Shown here in pieces: positions 1 through 62,680 of a DNA stretch of 64,000 bases. The position numbers were made by a program, and so were the translations under genes. Below the pieces are notes generated by a model that was given only the letters and a program-made list of their open reading frames with translations, was not told the DNA's origin and ran no database searches. The DNA is taken from positions 27,281,505 through 27,345,504 of the forward strand of contig CM041115.1 in assembly GCA_023079485.1 (NCBI GenBank). Reading direction: 5' to 3'. Numbering within the stretch: the first letter of the stretch is position 1; every line of letters begins with the position of its first letter. The stretch is from Archilochus colubris. Its lineage: Eukaryota; Chordata; Aves; Apodiformes; Trochilidae.

Positions 1-3000
1 TAAACAGTGGTTACAAGGGAATATAAATATATAATCTAATACAAGAGTAACATTTGGATAGGAGCAGAATACCTGCTATGTATATTTTGAAATGTTGAAA
101 CCTAATAAAATTTATGAAAACAGAATACAAATATGTCTCAAATTTAATGCTCACTGTGAAGAACATTCTCTTCCTGAAAACATAATCTTTTTCCATCCCA
201 AAGCTGAAGGATCAGTATTATGTCTTAGAAGTGTTAAGAATTAAGACCAGCATGTTTAGTATTTGCAGCTACAAAAGGCTGTTGCCTTTTGCACTCTCTG
301 CACCTCAGAGGTGGAATCAACCAGTTTTCCAGCAATAAATGCTGCTACTTCCACACAGCTTGTTCCACTATGATGTATGATTATGACTGCACAAATTTAC
401 TCACAGACATGAGCTTTTTTGTTGCATATGTTAAAAGAAAAAGATTTGCTTCAGGTGAGTATTTTTCTCTTGACACATCTATGAAGTGTCAGCTGTGGTT
501 GTATGTGACATTCAGACAAGATTTTTTCAATACATAAGAGGCTGAGGTCATGGCTCAGTGCCATGAGTTAGCCTTGCTTTCTAAAATTATGTTTTGTGTG
601 TTGTTTCTCCCATGTAATGAAAACAGTGGCTTATATCCACAGTATTTTTTGATGATGCAGATCCAGATCTGCTCCATGTGTTGAACAAAAAGTTGAGTTC
701 TGCTATTACAGTCAAAAAAAGGTGAGAAATTTTGTTGTTTGCAAGACATGATTTTAAAAATGCAAGATTCAGAGCTCTTCAGTGGGAAGATACAACTTTA
801 AAGATGTACTGCCAAGAGGCAGTATTGCATGTCACTTTCAAAACTCATTAAAATGGCAATGTAGAAGCCTTGAGGGTTGCTGCTGAAGCGAAGTTGTAAT
901 ATAATGGGTAAGGGTGATCTTCTAGTTAGCATGTTACAATCATTAAACTGAAGAATGAGAAATTATAGCAGAAGCTCCAGAAATCCCTATCAAGTGCCAA
1001 GTGCTTTGAGCCTGCCTGCTAGTGAGAGCATTCCCTGCCATCCTCTGCACCAGCGGGTGAGGGAAGGTGGTCCTTGCTTTGCATGCACTTAGGTATGGCA
1101 GACAAAGTGTCTTATACATCACTGTTTCATTTGGCAACAGCCCTGTTGGCTAATGCCAGTGGCACTGTGACCAGGTTTTCATTTTGTTCTTTCACTGTTC
1201 AGACACTGAAGATGTCGTGTACCCACATCTGGAAGCACTCTGCATGCTCATTTTTCCACCTCAGGAACTCTACTCTTTTTTTATTATTGTTTTTGAGAGG
1301 AGTATAAGCAAATAATTTCCCACTCTCTTTTAATGCAGAAAAATGTTTATTGGCTCTGTTAATTACAGACAAATAACAAAAAGCAACTGTATCAAAGTCC
1401 ATTTTTACATCTGAGTTGTTTGTTTGTTTGCTTGTTTGTTTTTTAAAACCTGTAGCAGCAATGGTAATTTAAACAACAGGACAAACAGAATTTCTTTCCA
1501 AGAAAGCAACTCATTACAGCACCACTAGATGCATTCATTTGCAATCCAAGAAGTAAAACAGGTGTTAGAGAAGGAAGAAAAAAATTTTCTTATCTAAACT
1601 GGACAAATTGCTCATTAGCAGAAATATTGTGTGGTTTAGATATTTTCTTTCAAGTGAGAAAATATAAATATTTATTATTAATGCTATTTAAATAAATAAA
1701 TAAATCCATATAGCTAACAGTGAATTTTAGAAAAACTGCTAAAACAAAGCTATAACAAAGCTTTTAAACTTTCAGTTAGAATAACTGCTTTGCATTTTCA
1801 GTGGCTAAAATATAGATCCAGTGTTAGTTTCCTTTGCATCCTGGCATAATTTCCTGTATTTGTCCTCCATTTTCTACAGACCTAGGCAAATGTGCATGTG
1901 CACAGAGGCACTCACACAGCGATGTTCAGCAACCAACAGCGTTTGATTCAGGAGTGCAGGGAATGCTGGCGACCTGCCTGGCCACTCTACCTGCACACTG
2001 ACTTACTTGCTCCATACGTACTCCACAGTTATCAGTACAAGCTGAACTGTTAGTGGAAGAAAGGAATTAGACTTTTATTTCTGTGTATACCAACCATAGT
2101 TGGTATAGTTAATTATTTATTATGAAGAGGAGTTTCAGTAGAAAATAGAGAATTTTAAGTATTTGATCTAGAGACAAGACACTTTGCACTGAAAAAAACT
2201 TCACTCTCTCTTAGAATTGAATCTGCTTTTGACTTTATTCCAATTGGTCATGAGTAAAGCCTGTGGTAAGAAATAATTTTGACTAATGAGCAGCTGCTTC
2301 TCTTTGGACGTAGTATTAGGTGTTAACATATTAGCAGCATAAGTTTGTAAAATCATATTTTAATAGGACTTACAGGAGGCAAATCGCAGGTGGGAGGTGG
2401 AGCTCCAAATAGCCAGAAGCATAGTTTTGCATCTACTTGGATCTTTTAAAAATTTGTGATGTTTGGAGATAGGAAAGTACCTGGGCATCAATTTAATGAT
2501 TTTATTTAAAGGTGATTGTTACCCTATCATCCCTTTCAGCAGTCTTGGTTTCTTACAATATCAGTAACCCAGATCTCTTGCCTGGGTGCCCAGGTTTCTC
2601 AAATTGGTGTTTAGTATCAGGTACTAGGATCTGAGAATCAATTATTCATTGGTCTCCACTGTATCCTTTCTGTCATGATGATATAAAAAACATTCCTATA
2701 AGAAATTTTAACCATTCCAAAAATGCTCTGATTAACACAAACGTGGTGTTTACTCTCACTGGATGTAACTGTAATCTTCAAAGACTGTTGCTACAATTCC
2801 TGCTTTTGAAAAAGAGAGGGAAACCTACAAACTGTAGGAAGATTTGTTTACACTTAAAATAGTTCCACTGCCTGTAGTTGTTCAGTGTCCGTAGCGATTC
2901 CACTGCCAGTAGTTGTCAATCCTGCCAGAATAATCATTAGAGTATGTTATGGCAGCCTGTACTGTATTCTTTTACACTCACATCTGATCTATGTTCATTT

Positions 3001-6000
3001 TATATTACCACCTGAGGGAGATTAACATTGTTTTTAGTTACAAATATAGGAAAGCATTTAACAGTGTGCTAAGAAATAAGCCCATTTTCAGGTATCTGTC
3101 TGTGTAAGAGTGTTTTTCTGAATTGGAGTGTTAGATTTCAGCCTAAGGCTGCAAACAAGACTGGAATTTTTGGATTCTAAGTTATTTTCCAGAAAAGAAA
3201 AAAGAGCACTGTGCAAATCATTGTTTAACTCGGTTGATGGAGTGTTACACTCATAAATCATGATTATTTTCAACTTTTTGCTTGAGTCTATTTTGTTTTC
3301 TCAGCCAGAAGCAATAAAATAATCAATCATGTAATAATGCCATGGATAATTATCATGTTGCTTGGTGTTCTCTAGGTTACTACAGGTCTGTTTGGAGCCT
3401 CTATGGGTTGTATTTAAACTGAGATTTTAGAGCTGAGGTGATGAAGAGCTTTGGAATATATCCAGAATTGTTTTACTTTTTTTTTTTTTTCCTGCATAGT
3501 GCATTAACAAGGATCATTTGTTATGAAAAGCAGAATGACTTAGTTTTTTCCACGGTCCAAGGCCTGTTTAATATCCTTTCTATTTTGTCTTAACTGTTGA
3601 ATATACAGTTGTACAGAAAAGCTATGTTTATGATAGCTTAGTTCCATTGTTGCTAAATTAGAAATTACCTTGAAATGTATTTGTAGGTTAAAAAACCTAA
3701 AGTATTTTTCTGCTCTGAATAATGTGGAGTTCATTCTTACTTATTAAACATTCAGAACTGTTTTATTGGCATAATTAATGTCTTAATTTGTTTCCAAAAA
3801 GTACTTTGATTTCTGCCTTGTTTTTCTAGGAGCAAAGCTAGCTGTCTGTAGTGACTCTAAGGTGTCCAGGATTAAATTTTAAGTCTGTAATTCTGTGACA
3901 AGTTGGAAATGGCATAAATCACCACAGTCATCAAAAACCTTCCTCATGCCCTTTCCTGCCCCAGTTTCTTTCTCCAAATGCTTCTCCCATCCTCGTGCTG
4001 ACTCAAACACTCATGCAGCTGCACCAAGAAGCACATCAGTGTGCTAACCTTTCCTCCTCTCAGCCTCTGGGCAACTGAGGGACAAAGGAGTAAGAGATAT
4101 GTAGGTGATTTAGGAGATCTTTAGGTGCCCACATGCTTTCGTACATCCTGGTAGACATCTGTCTGCATTTTGTGGTATCAAATGTTTTTAGCAATCTGGC
4201 CCAAGTTTACTTGGCCAGGACTTTTCTGAAAGTCCTAAGAACAGAAAATGGGATTTGGATATTCCTTTGTGCATGGTCAATTCCTGTTTAATGACCTCTA
4301 TGCTGTGTTGTAAAATAAAAGGAGACAAACTTTATTGTAATTTTTACAAAAGAGGGATTTTTTTCCTGTAAATTAATAGAATAGTTTGTAATTCTGAGGT
4401 TATAATCTTCAGAATTTTGTTGTGTACTGAAAACGGTGACTGAAAATTAGTGGCTTCTTTTGCATGAGTGCTGTTTGTTTTATAATAATGTTGCAACAGC
4501 TCTTAATGAAGGTTCCTCTAGGAATACAATATGAATTAATTTTAATCTTTAGTTTGTCTCGCAACATTTCTGAGCTTTCTTTTTTAGAGGCAAATATAAA
4601 ATGCAGGAGAAAGGATTTAAGTTATTTGACTGATAAACTCAATGATGAGGGCTTTATAATGAAAGAGTGAAGGCTAACAGTGCAATTGAAAATTCAACTC
4701 TGTTATTAATGTAAAATATGAGTTAGCAGGATAAGGCATTACAATAAATCAACGTAGTCATTCAAGTATGTTTTGAACCCAGGAAATACTATTTTAATAC
4801 ATTATCTGATTTTGTTCTTTCTACCCTGACTTCACAGTACTTGGCGAGGCACCAGGCTGATGGCTAAGATAAATTTAATTTTGTGTAGTTTTTCTGTTTT
4901 GGAGGTTCATTGCAGCTCTGTGTGGAAACCAAGAAACATTCCTTCCCAGTGGTTTTGTGCTGGTGGCCAGCTGATTTCTGTTGTTGTTGTTTTAGAGTGG
5001 TTTGATGGTAGGTTAGTAGGGATTGTTTTAATAAAGGATGAAGTCCCCGCAGGAACCTTGTGAAATTTGTGAAGCAAACTTTTCATCATGCAGTTCACTA
5101 GTTTTTCAAAACAGACAACTAGTCTTATCTCGTACCAGTCTGTGAGCAGAAACATTCACAATAACAGATTAATGCAATGTGCATTCACAGTAACAGAGAA
5201 AAATGCAATGGGAATACTCCATTATGCATTTAATTGACAAAAGGATGACAAAATACAGAATTCTGAATATCTGTTAAGACGTGTTTGAGAAATGAGGTGT
5301 CACTGTGATGAATAAAACTTGTTTAGCATTTATGTATGTTTGGATTTTATTTTAAATCAATGATAAATTTTCTGTCCAAAGCAAGCAGTGAAGCATTTCT
5401 ACACACTATGAACATCAGATCTGCCTTCTGTGCCCTAGTGTAGTTCAACAATTTGCAACAGACTGTTATTCCTGATATTTACTAAAATAAAACCATTTAA
5501 ATATAGCTATTACTATAGGCAAAATAAAAAAAATCAAAAGAGAGAAAAATTTACACTAGTGGAACAAGACGTGTTTCAATAAGGCATACTTATCAACTGT
5601 GGGAATTTATTCTGTATAACTCAACCCCCCTTCTTGTAAAGGGTTTCTTGCTTATGTTTTCCAGTAGCTTTCTGAAGACTCTGTGTCTTGCAGCCTGGTA
5701 TTGGTATTGGTTTTGTTTTAGATATACTTACTTAATGTTATTTTGACATTATAGCAGAGCAGGGATAGAAAAACAGTTTATAATGGTCTCATAGTGAGAG
5801 CTTTTTATTACTATGAATTCAGCTAAAAGTAATATAAAAGAATTTTTGATGGGTAAAGAATACATTTAAATCAAGTAGTTAACATACTATCCTGTGAACA
5901 GTATGCTTTGCAAGCTGAAAGCAAGCTAAGCTGATAACAAATTCCTGTTTTTTAGAGTTGACAGTTTTCACAGTGACTGCAACAAAAAGTGCAGGTTATT

Positions 6001-7164
6001 TCCCCCACCTTCAGCTATTTTTATATGAAGCTGAAGCAATTAAGAAACGTGTACTGTGGAGATTCTTATCTTCCGTAAGTACGAAGGGGACACGCTGATT
6101 TTATGCTACAAACTGCATCTTTTGTAAACTATTCACTACCCTTTACAGGTCTGCAAGCTCACTCTGCAATTGGTTGCCAGGGGCTGCAGGTGTTGGAAAA
6201 GAGAAATTTCAATGAAAGGCCCTAATTCAGCAACCCAAGCAGCCTACCTCCCCCAGCCAAAGCAATCAGATTGGCAGCTGAATCAAAGGGCACAGTGGGG
6301 CCTTTGTTTGGGAGCTCCAGAGGTTAGTAATTGACAGAAGGTCAACAAAGTTTTATGAAGAAAAGAACAGAATATTGAGGGTATTAGACTGAAGAGAGGG
6401 AGTTTAGGAGTTTTATGTTATTAGAAGAAAGTCAGAACATGAGTAAAAGGTTACAGCCATAGGAAGCATACTGCTGTTTAATCTGAGAATAGCTTCAGCT
6501 CCAGGAACAAGCTTATTGCTAAATGGTAGGAGTGTCTGAAAAAAATCTGCAGATTACCTCACTGTATCTATGTGCAATTGTTTGTGTTGGAGAATTCATT
6601 TGTAAGCTTTGGAATTTAAGATACAACGTAGAGGGATGGTTTTACGAAAGATCTTAGGAGTTCCTGTTTCAGCGGGGGAAAAGAAGCACTGGTTGTATCT
6701 GTGCAGTGTCACATGGAATAGATGGTTATCTTATCTACCACCCTGGAAAGTTTTAATTTTCTGAGACCTGCGTGTTTCAAGAATGCTAATTCGCAGTGCA
6801 TGCCTGGTCTCCTTCAGACTAAGCAGGTATAACAGTCATTAATTTTTTTTTTTTTTGTTGCTCATGTTTGGTAGACCATCCTCATGGCACTAGTTGTGCC
6901 TCTGTTTGACCCACAAGTATCTTGACATGGAATACAAAAGAAAGTACTCAAGGACCCTCCTAGCATGGAGTAGACTAGAAGAATTCCTACTACTACTTTT
7001 GTGTCCCGGTATGATGTTTGCCCTGTTTGCAATAGCTTGAGATTGTTGACTTATGTTCAGTTATGATTCATGTAAGCAATTTCAGTGTTGGCTTCTGTGC
7101 TGGTTATTACACATTTCCCTGCTGTATTGTAAATACTGCAAAAAAACCTCTTTGTTCCTCTGTT

Positions 7165-7430
7165 TTTCCAGGAATTGATGTTAAACTGATGGGTCTATAA
7201 TTCTTTGGCACTCCTTTTTTCCTTTTTTTACCCTTTTTAATAAATAATGGGAACTATCTGTGCAATTTCCCATCTTTTAAGATCTCATCTGTGCTATCCG
7301 AGAACTGAAAGACAGTTATTAACTTTGCATGGCATTTTATCAGCCAGCCCTTAACTACTCTAAATTAATCAGGCCCACTCCGGCTGAAAATATTTGACTT
7401 TGTTACTCTCTTCCTGTGTGAGGCTGAGGC
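7165..7430 (-). mobile_element. Ancient LINE (L3/CR1-like) reverse-transcriptase relic
   Basis: Read on the minus strand, 7171-7214 encodes GVPKNYRPISLTSI, the conserved non-LTR reverse-transcriptase motif. It is preceded by a lysine-rich stretch where a 'VPIYKKG'-type block belongs, broken by a stop codon. The match is degraded and AT-rich compared with the younger CR1 copies nearby, so it is an old insertion. The boundaries are approximate, and assignment to L3 or another CR1-clade family is inference. Confidence 0.6.
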
Positions 7431-9414
7431 CTTGGCTTGTCCCTGTTGTCAATTATGAAAACTGCCTCCTTATGACTGGCTTTTTGATGAAGATTAATGT
7501 GTTGGTTTGATGTTTGCTTATGGCCATGAGCATTTTGAAATCTGTTTATTGCAATTAAGTCTCAAGTAATGAATGATCTGTGAAACCTAAGCGTTTTACT
7601 GTAGTAAGTCAGAGGAACATTTTGAACAGCAGAAATATGGAATTTTTTTTTAATATTATTTCTTTTTTGGACTTGAGATTTTTCTTAAATTGAAATAGCT
7701 TGCTTTATTGCCTTGAAAAGTTAAGAAATTATCTGTTGTGGAGGTGAGCAGTTTAAAAGAGGTACTATTTACAGCATCAGCGTTTTACTTCACTGTGTCA
7801 TCCCCGGTAAGAGGGGTATTCCTAGGAATCTGACATGTAGCACATCAGGCACATGCAGTGTCCCACACTGGCTATTGGTATTCAGGCAGAGTTGCTGGTT
7901 AGTCCTGTCTGGTCATGCAATACGCACAAAGGGCAGACACTGGTGATCTTTTCTCCCTCACACTATCATTGCAAACATAAATTTAAGAAGTAGGTGTTTA
8001 GAAATAAGCAACACATTGAATGTCTGAGCAGAGAATATATGGAAGTGAAAAATGTAGGTTACAGGAGCAGACGAGAGATACATGTAAACTTTGGCTCTTG
8101 GGGCTTGAATAAAAGGAGATGCTGAAATAAAAGTGTAGGAATACACTTAATATCACTGAGTGCCATACTCAGTATACTTTATGCTGGGTACTTCCCTAGC
8201 CGCCAGCCATTCTGAGCTCAGGAGTTCCTTACTCACATAGGATTTCTATGAATTAATTAGGTCTGAACAGATTTCCTTGTGTCTCCATTATTCTCATGCA
8301 GCTCTGCCTTTACTCTCCTCCCCTGTCTGCTTCACTTTTGTTAGTAGCCTTGAGTTTAATAGCCTGTATACCCTTTAACCCTTTCTTTTTTGTATTTGCC
8401 ATGCCAGGAACATCTGGGCCACCCAAAGCCCTCTGCTAGGAACTCTTTCAGGCTTGACTGTGCATGCTTGAGCAGACATTTTCTGTACATACCTGCACAG
8501 CTGCCTAGCCTGCTGTGGGGTTCCTTATACACCAGGGTGGATATGTTCACAGAGACACTTTCCAGATGCCATGGTGATTGATTTGTCTTCAATTAGCTAT
8601 GTATTTATGTAGTAGCATGCTAGTTAGCATATTACTTACCAGTGTGAGTTGATAATATCACATGTAATGTTAAAATGAGCATTTCTCTCCTTATCAGTTT
8701 TTAATAACAACAATTCCGTGGGTTGCTGTTTTTCTGCCAGATTTCTGTTTCACAAGTCTATCTTTTCTCTTAGCATTGTTTGACAATGCTCTAATTGCAT
8801 TAGATATGAAAAAATAGGCGACTATCCAGTTGCATCTAAAATCAGTTTAATGAACAGTTGCATTTTTTCTAGAGGTACCTGCGTAGTGATCAAGACTAAC
8901 ACTGAAAGCTGAGCAACTAAAGTTACCTTAAGAATTTCTCTCCCCTTCAGACAGTAAAAAATATACAAAAGTGTTTCCAGAAGAAAGTGGAGTAGGAAGA
9001 AGAAAAGTAAGAAGTAGGATACCCTTACTGAAATTTTGAATAAACAAAGGAGGAAATGTGACATGAATTAAAAATCAGAGGCTGACAGGAATAGAGTTGT
9101 CTTCAAACAAGATTGATACTTCAGTCTTTTAGACCTAGCATGAAATCTGTACTAAGTTATTAATGCAAAATCAGAATACACTGAGAATAATATTCAACAG
9201 GAATACACAGCTTCTCCTTGAAGCTCCTAACAGCAGGATTTCTAAATTCTGTTTTACTCCAGAGGAAAATGTTTTATTTGGTTATCTGATCCAGAATAAT
9301 TGATTATGTAAAAAACTTAATGCTTCATATTGGTTCCCATGCTTCCAGTTTCTGGTTTTAAGTTCTTTTGTACAGAGATTCTAGAGTTAAAGATTGGAAT
9401 TCCTACTAAATGTA

Positions 9415-9500
9415 TGTCATGGTTTAACACTGGCCCAGCAATTAAACCAAATAGTAGATGCTCTTTATTAATCCCCCTTGCTTCCCCCCTCCCCCCACAC
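9415..9500. mobile_element. Truncated LTR fragment (same family as 25345-26162)
   Basis: About 60 bases from 9415 match the first bases of the complete LTR at 25345 almost exactly: both begin TGTCA(C/T)GGTTTAACACTG, followed by the AATTAAACC and 'gctct(c/t)tattaat' blocks. The copy then degenerates into a C-rich tract and abuts a CR1 piece. Only this end of the LTR is present. No gag, pol or env sequence is seen. Confidence 0.7.
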
Positions 9501-9507
9501 CCCTCAA

Positions 9508-9730
9508 ATCCCTCTCCTTAGGGCTGTCCTCAATCCTTTCTCCTCCCAACCTGTATTCATGCATGGGATTGCCTCCACTCAGGTGCAGAACCTTGCACTT
9601 AGTCTTGTTGAACTTAATGCAGTTTGCACAAGCCCACTTCTCAAGGCTGTTTAGGGCTCTCTGGATGGCATCCCTTCCCTCTAGCATGTTGATTTCACCA
9701 TGCAGTTTGGCATCATCATCAAAACTCATC
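9508..9730 (-). mobile_element. CR1 LINE fragment, antisense
   Basis: The minus strand encodes a degraded piece of the CR1 ORF2 C-terminal part (motifs DAKLHG, RDAIQRAL, KCKVLHL). Bird CR1 copies place this segment just downstream of the reverse-transcriptase FADDTKL motif. It lies between an LTR fragment and a sense-strand CR1 piece. Confidence 0.8.
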
Positions 9731-9778
9731 AAACACATTAAAATGTCATACATAAAAAATATCTTTGTTTTGAAAAGC

Positions 9779-10150
9779 TTTAAAGTGGGTGAAGAGTCTA
9801 GAGAATAAGTCTTATGATAAGCATCTGAGGGAACATGAGTTATACAGTCTGGAGAAAAGAAGGCCGAGGGGAGACTTCACCTCTCTTTACAACTACCTGA
9901 AGGGATATCGTAGCAGGGGGATTGGTCTTTTCTCCCAATTAGCAAGTGACAGGACAAGAGAAATTGGACCAGAGGAGGCTTAGATTGGGTATTAGGAAAA
10001 ATGTCTCCATTGAAAGGTTGCTAAGCATTGGAACAAGTTGCCCAGGGGAATGATTGAGTCACCATCCTGGGAGATATTTAAAAGACATGAAGATATTGTA
10101 CTTAGAGACATGGTTTAGTAGCATGCAAGGTAATGGTTGGACTTTTTATC
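9779..10150 (+). mobile_element. CR1 LINE 3' fragment, sense
   Basis: The frame LREHELYSLEKRRPRGD, followed by 'aggaaaaatgtctcc' and 'ggaacaagttgcccaggggaa', is the usual avian CR1 ORF2 end plus 3' UTR. It loses its terminal octamer tail and runs directly into an oppositely oriented CR1 at about 10154, giving a tail-to-tail pair. Confidence 0.85.
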
Positions 10151-10153
10151 AAA

Positions 10154-10650
10154 GAATCATAGAATGATTTGAGTTCAAAGGGACCTTAAAGATCATCTAG
10201 TTCCAACTACCCTGATATGGGCAGGCACACCTCTAGTAGAACCTCTGGAACAGCTAGACCAGGTTGCTCAAAGCCCCATCCAACCTGGCCTTGAACACTT
10301 CCAGGGAGGGTGCATCCACAACTCCTCTGGGAAATCTGTTCCAGTGTCTCATCACACTTGCACTACAGAATTTCTTCCTAATGTTTAACCTAAATCTACG
10401 CTCTTCCAGTTTAAAACTATTTATTGTCCTATCATGACCTAAAAAGCTCTTCTCCAGCTTTCTTATAGGCCCTCTTCAGGTACTAGAAGGCCACTATAAG
10501 GTCTGGAGTGTCCTTTTCTCCAGGCTGAGCACCCCAGTTCTCTCAGCCTGACTTCATAGGAGAGGTGCTCCAGCCCTCTGATCATCTTTGTGGGGCACCT
10601 CCGGTCTTCTTCTAACAGCTTCTTGTCCTTTCTGGGCTTTTCTTTGGCCA
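10154..10650 (-). mobile_element. CR1 LINE 3' fragment, antisense
   Basis: It begins with the reversed CR1 tail (aatcatagaatg), then 'agggaccttaaagatcatct', 'catccacaactcctctggga' and the reversed LEHLSYE(V/D) segment near 10560. It ends near the reversed 'aaagg-acaagaag' region. The orientation is opposite to ROR2. Confidence 0.9.
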
Positions 10651-12105
10651 TCCATCCCCAATTATTCAGTCTTCAGATGAAGAATATCTGTAATTTCTAT
10701 TGGCCAATGCTGGGAATGGTGGAAGATGACATCTATTTGAGCCTTAGTTGTTCAAATTTGAAAGACTGTGTCTTACCAGCAGTACAGCAGTGTCTTCAGC
10801 CATCACTCTAGTTTGTGTGTCTGAGAATGAGACACAACTGAAGTAGAATCAGTATTGCTGCCAGCCTAGGAACCTCAAGCAGTGAAAGATCAAGGGCAAG
10901 ATGTAGTGACAAAGTGACAATATTAGGACAAAATAAATTCTTTCATACCTAAGGTAGAGGATGTCTATGATTTCTGTGTCTAATGTTTTCTGTTCTCAAA
11001 TAATGAGTAAAAGGAAAAATAAAATATAGTTATTTTTTTCCTTTTTCTTCTTTCATAATGTAGTGGAAAATAAGGGTGGGGTTACTTATGTTTCATCAGT
11101 GTGGCTTCCAATCAGAGTAGGGTTTAGTCTGAAGGAAAGGGAGTGGGGACAAAGGAAAGAGGGAGAGCTTTTCCCCTAGCTTCATTTTACCCAAACCATC
11201 ATTATGTACACCCCTGACAAAAACCTACAGCAAAACCCAAGTCTTTCGTTGTGAATTCTGATGAACTTAGATTTGTATGCTCACTTCGTGATATGCCGAG
11301 GTCACAAGGAATTTAAATAACTGAACGTAAATTAGGCAAGACAAAAATATGGGGGATATCATTTGAGAATCTGTTTTAATAAAAACATCCCTAGTGCTTG
11401 ATCTGATTCATGAGCATAGCTCTGTTCTTCACAGCATCATAATTTCAAAAGGGAAAGTGGATTGACTAAACTCCTGTGTTCTGATGGTCAGACTTTTTTA
11501 AGGTCTGCAAAAGCAGAGGAACATGGGAGTACGGTCTGCTCACAGCAACTGCTGGCTAAATTCTGCTTCTAGCTTGTTCTATTTTGCTAAACACAAACAA
11601 GGAAGGCATGCAGATTGTATGTATTTGGAACAGTTGTCTAATGGTTATTATGTTTTCATTTGTGGGGCATATTTTCAGGGATGTATCTGAGAACGGGGTA
11701 AGAAAGTCAGCAGAGGTGATGCGTTTGACATCCAGAAAGAGAATCTGAAGAACTGTAATGTAACTTCAACAGCAAATTTATGCCATGTTTTAACAGATGT
11801 CGATAAACCTATTATTTTTTTCCTGGGCAGTGTTTCTGTTCTTTGTAAAACTGAATGAATTTTATTCTGGTAAGAGCAGGAAAGTAGTTTTTAAAGCTGT
11901 TCATATTTGCCAAGCAGAAGGCAAGTTCACAAGGTAAACTGTTACACAATGGATACATCCTGACCTTACTAGTAGGTGTCTCTTGTGTGATGCATTGGAG
12001 TTACGATCTGGACTGAATGAGTTTGCTGAATTCATGGTTGTAACCGTATTAAAGAGACATAGTGACTCAGAACCTCAATTCAACAATTTATTTATTTTTC
12101 CTTAG

Positions 12106-61083
<48,978 letters not shown>

Positions 61084-61664
61084 GGAATCTGGCCTCATTA
61101 TGAAGAATTTCACATCACTACCATGCATGGAGACTGTAGTTCCTTAAGCTTAATAGCAGTGTTTTTAATCTTAGTAAAAGAAACAAAACAAAAAAACCTA
61201 CATCCACATGAAGTGCAGCAGAAATCATATACTGGGTTTATTGACCATTTCCACCATCAGATTTTGCACATGATGGTATAGAATTGCTACATTTAATCTT
61301 TTTTACTGTCCTACAGTTATTGAGGGAAGCTGCTTTCCAGTTATGTACTGTTGCTGTGCAACATGTTGCTGAGTAGCATTGCACATCATGTATATCATGA
61401 TATGTGAGTGTAATGTTAGGGAATTATGCTTAAACCAATAACGCAAAAAGGAATCCATATATAATAACGCAAAGGAATGCACAATTGCTCTGAGCATAAA
61501 AAAGTGCCCTGGATGTGATGGACAGATTAGTTTATAGTATTTATCTCTTTGGTAGAATGGCCATGAGATTGTTTTTAGTTTTTTGAGTCTGAAAAAAGAA
61601 CAATTTGAGAATCCTGGTCTGTTTTTTTATCTTATGACAACCAGAAAAGAAGGGAAACCGAAGA

Positions 61665-62095
61665 TAAAATTGGCTGTGCTGCATCAGACCATGGGTCAGC
61701 CCAGCCCAGTATCTTGTCTTGAAAGGCCATCAATAATGTCTGCCCAGGGAAGACTGCAAGGTTGATTTACCTTGTGGAAAATCTCCAGGGTATTTTCCCA
61801 GCCTCCAGCGATTTGTGGCATAGGGACTTCCCAAACCAGAAGTGGACTTTTTATTTTTTTCTATTCAATCAACCTTGATGGAATTTTCTGCTATGATTTT
61901 ATCCAAATTATTTTCAATCCACATAAGCCTATAGCATCCACAACATCCTGTGGAATAACATGAGAGGAGAGAGATGAAACATTCCCAAAGAATAACTGAC
62001 AGAAGCTTCCAAAGGAGATCGTCTGACTGCATTTGTGGATGGAAGTATCCCTTCTTTGCTGTATATTTTCAGCAGCAAGCAGCCTTAATACACTG
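61665..62095 (-). mobile_element. Ancient CR1-clade fragment in the ROR2 3' UTR
   Basis: 'gctgtgctgcatcagaccatgggtcagcccagcccagtatcttgtct', 'gatggaattttctgctatgattttatccaaatt', 'gcatccacaacatcctgtgg' and 'gatggaagtatcccttctttgctgt' follow the order and spacing of an old CR1/L3-type 3' end known from reptile genomes (antisense form). It is strongly diverged, so this is recognition by pattern. It is transcribed as part of the mature ROR2 mRNA. Confidence 0.6.
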
Positions 62096-62680
62096 TTGAC
62101 CAAAAATGGGGATATTGTAGGGGATATTGTAGGTGTGCACTAACTTAAGAATCCAACTTTAATTGCGTATTGGTTATCAAGTATAGAAAAGGGCTCCATA
62201 TATATGTTCCTACATTGTAAAGGTGTTGGGTTTGTGCGGGGTTATAGACTTACTTGATTTTCCACAATTACTGCTGGATTGCATGTGAAACGGTGTTTTT
62301 TCCTGCCTTTTTACTGAAAATGAATCTCTGAACTTCAGAAGACCAAAATGAGCTATACTGTACAAAGCGCTTGTTTTGAGATTCTATTTGCAGGATGAAT
62401 CATGTACAGACCTTTAATTGTAATTTATGTTTTACTATATTTTATATACTTTTTTCATTGAAATATTTGGATTTTTGACTCAATGACTTAATAACTTAAC
62501 CATTTACAATATTCACATGTGGTGCAGCTTTACTATATTGCTGTTTCATTTTGTTAAATATACAGACAGGTCCATACATTTCATGACCCTTTCTGTAATG
62601 CAACCAATAGACATTCTCATTTTAGCATTGTGGCCAGCACACACTATAGCTGTAAGTTGTACATCCAACATGGAGTATTC

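Larger units (their letters stand above)
1..12105 (+). other. ROR2 intron 1, 3' part
   Basis: No coding exon is visible in these 12.1 kb. The reading frames present are short, AT-rich and unlike any family I recognise. The stretch holds a TTTG-type simple repeat near 1418-1444, an AAAT-type run near 1687-1707, an ancient LINE relic near 7165-7430 and a nested LTR/CR1 cluster at 9415-10650. The rest (1-7160, 7430-9410 and 10650-12105) shows nothing I can identify. The intron is called from the AG acceptor at 12104-12105 and from the known ROR2 structure, in which a long first intron separates the signal-peptide exon from the rest. Confidence 0.8.
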
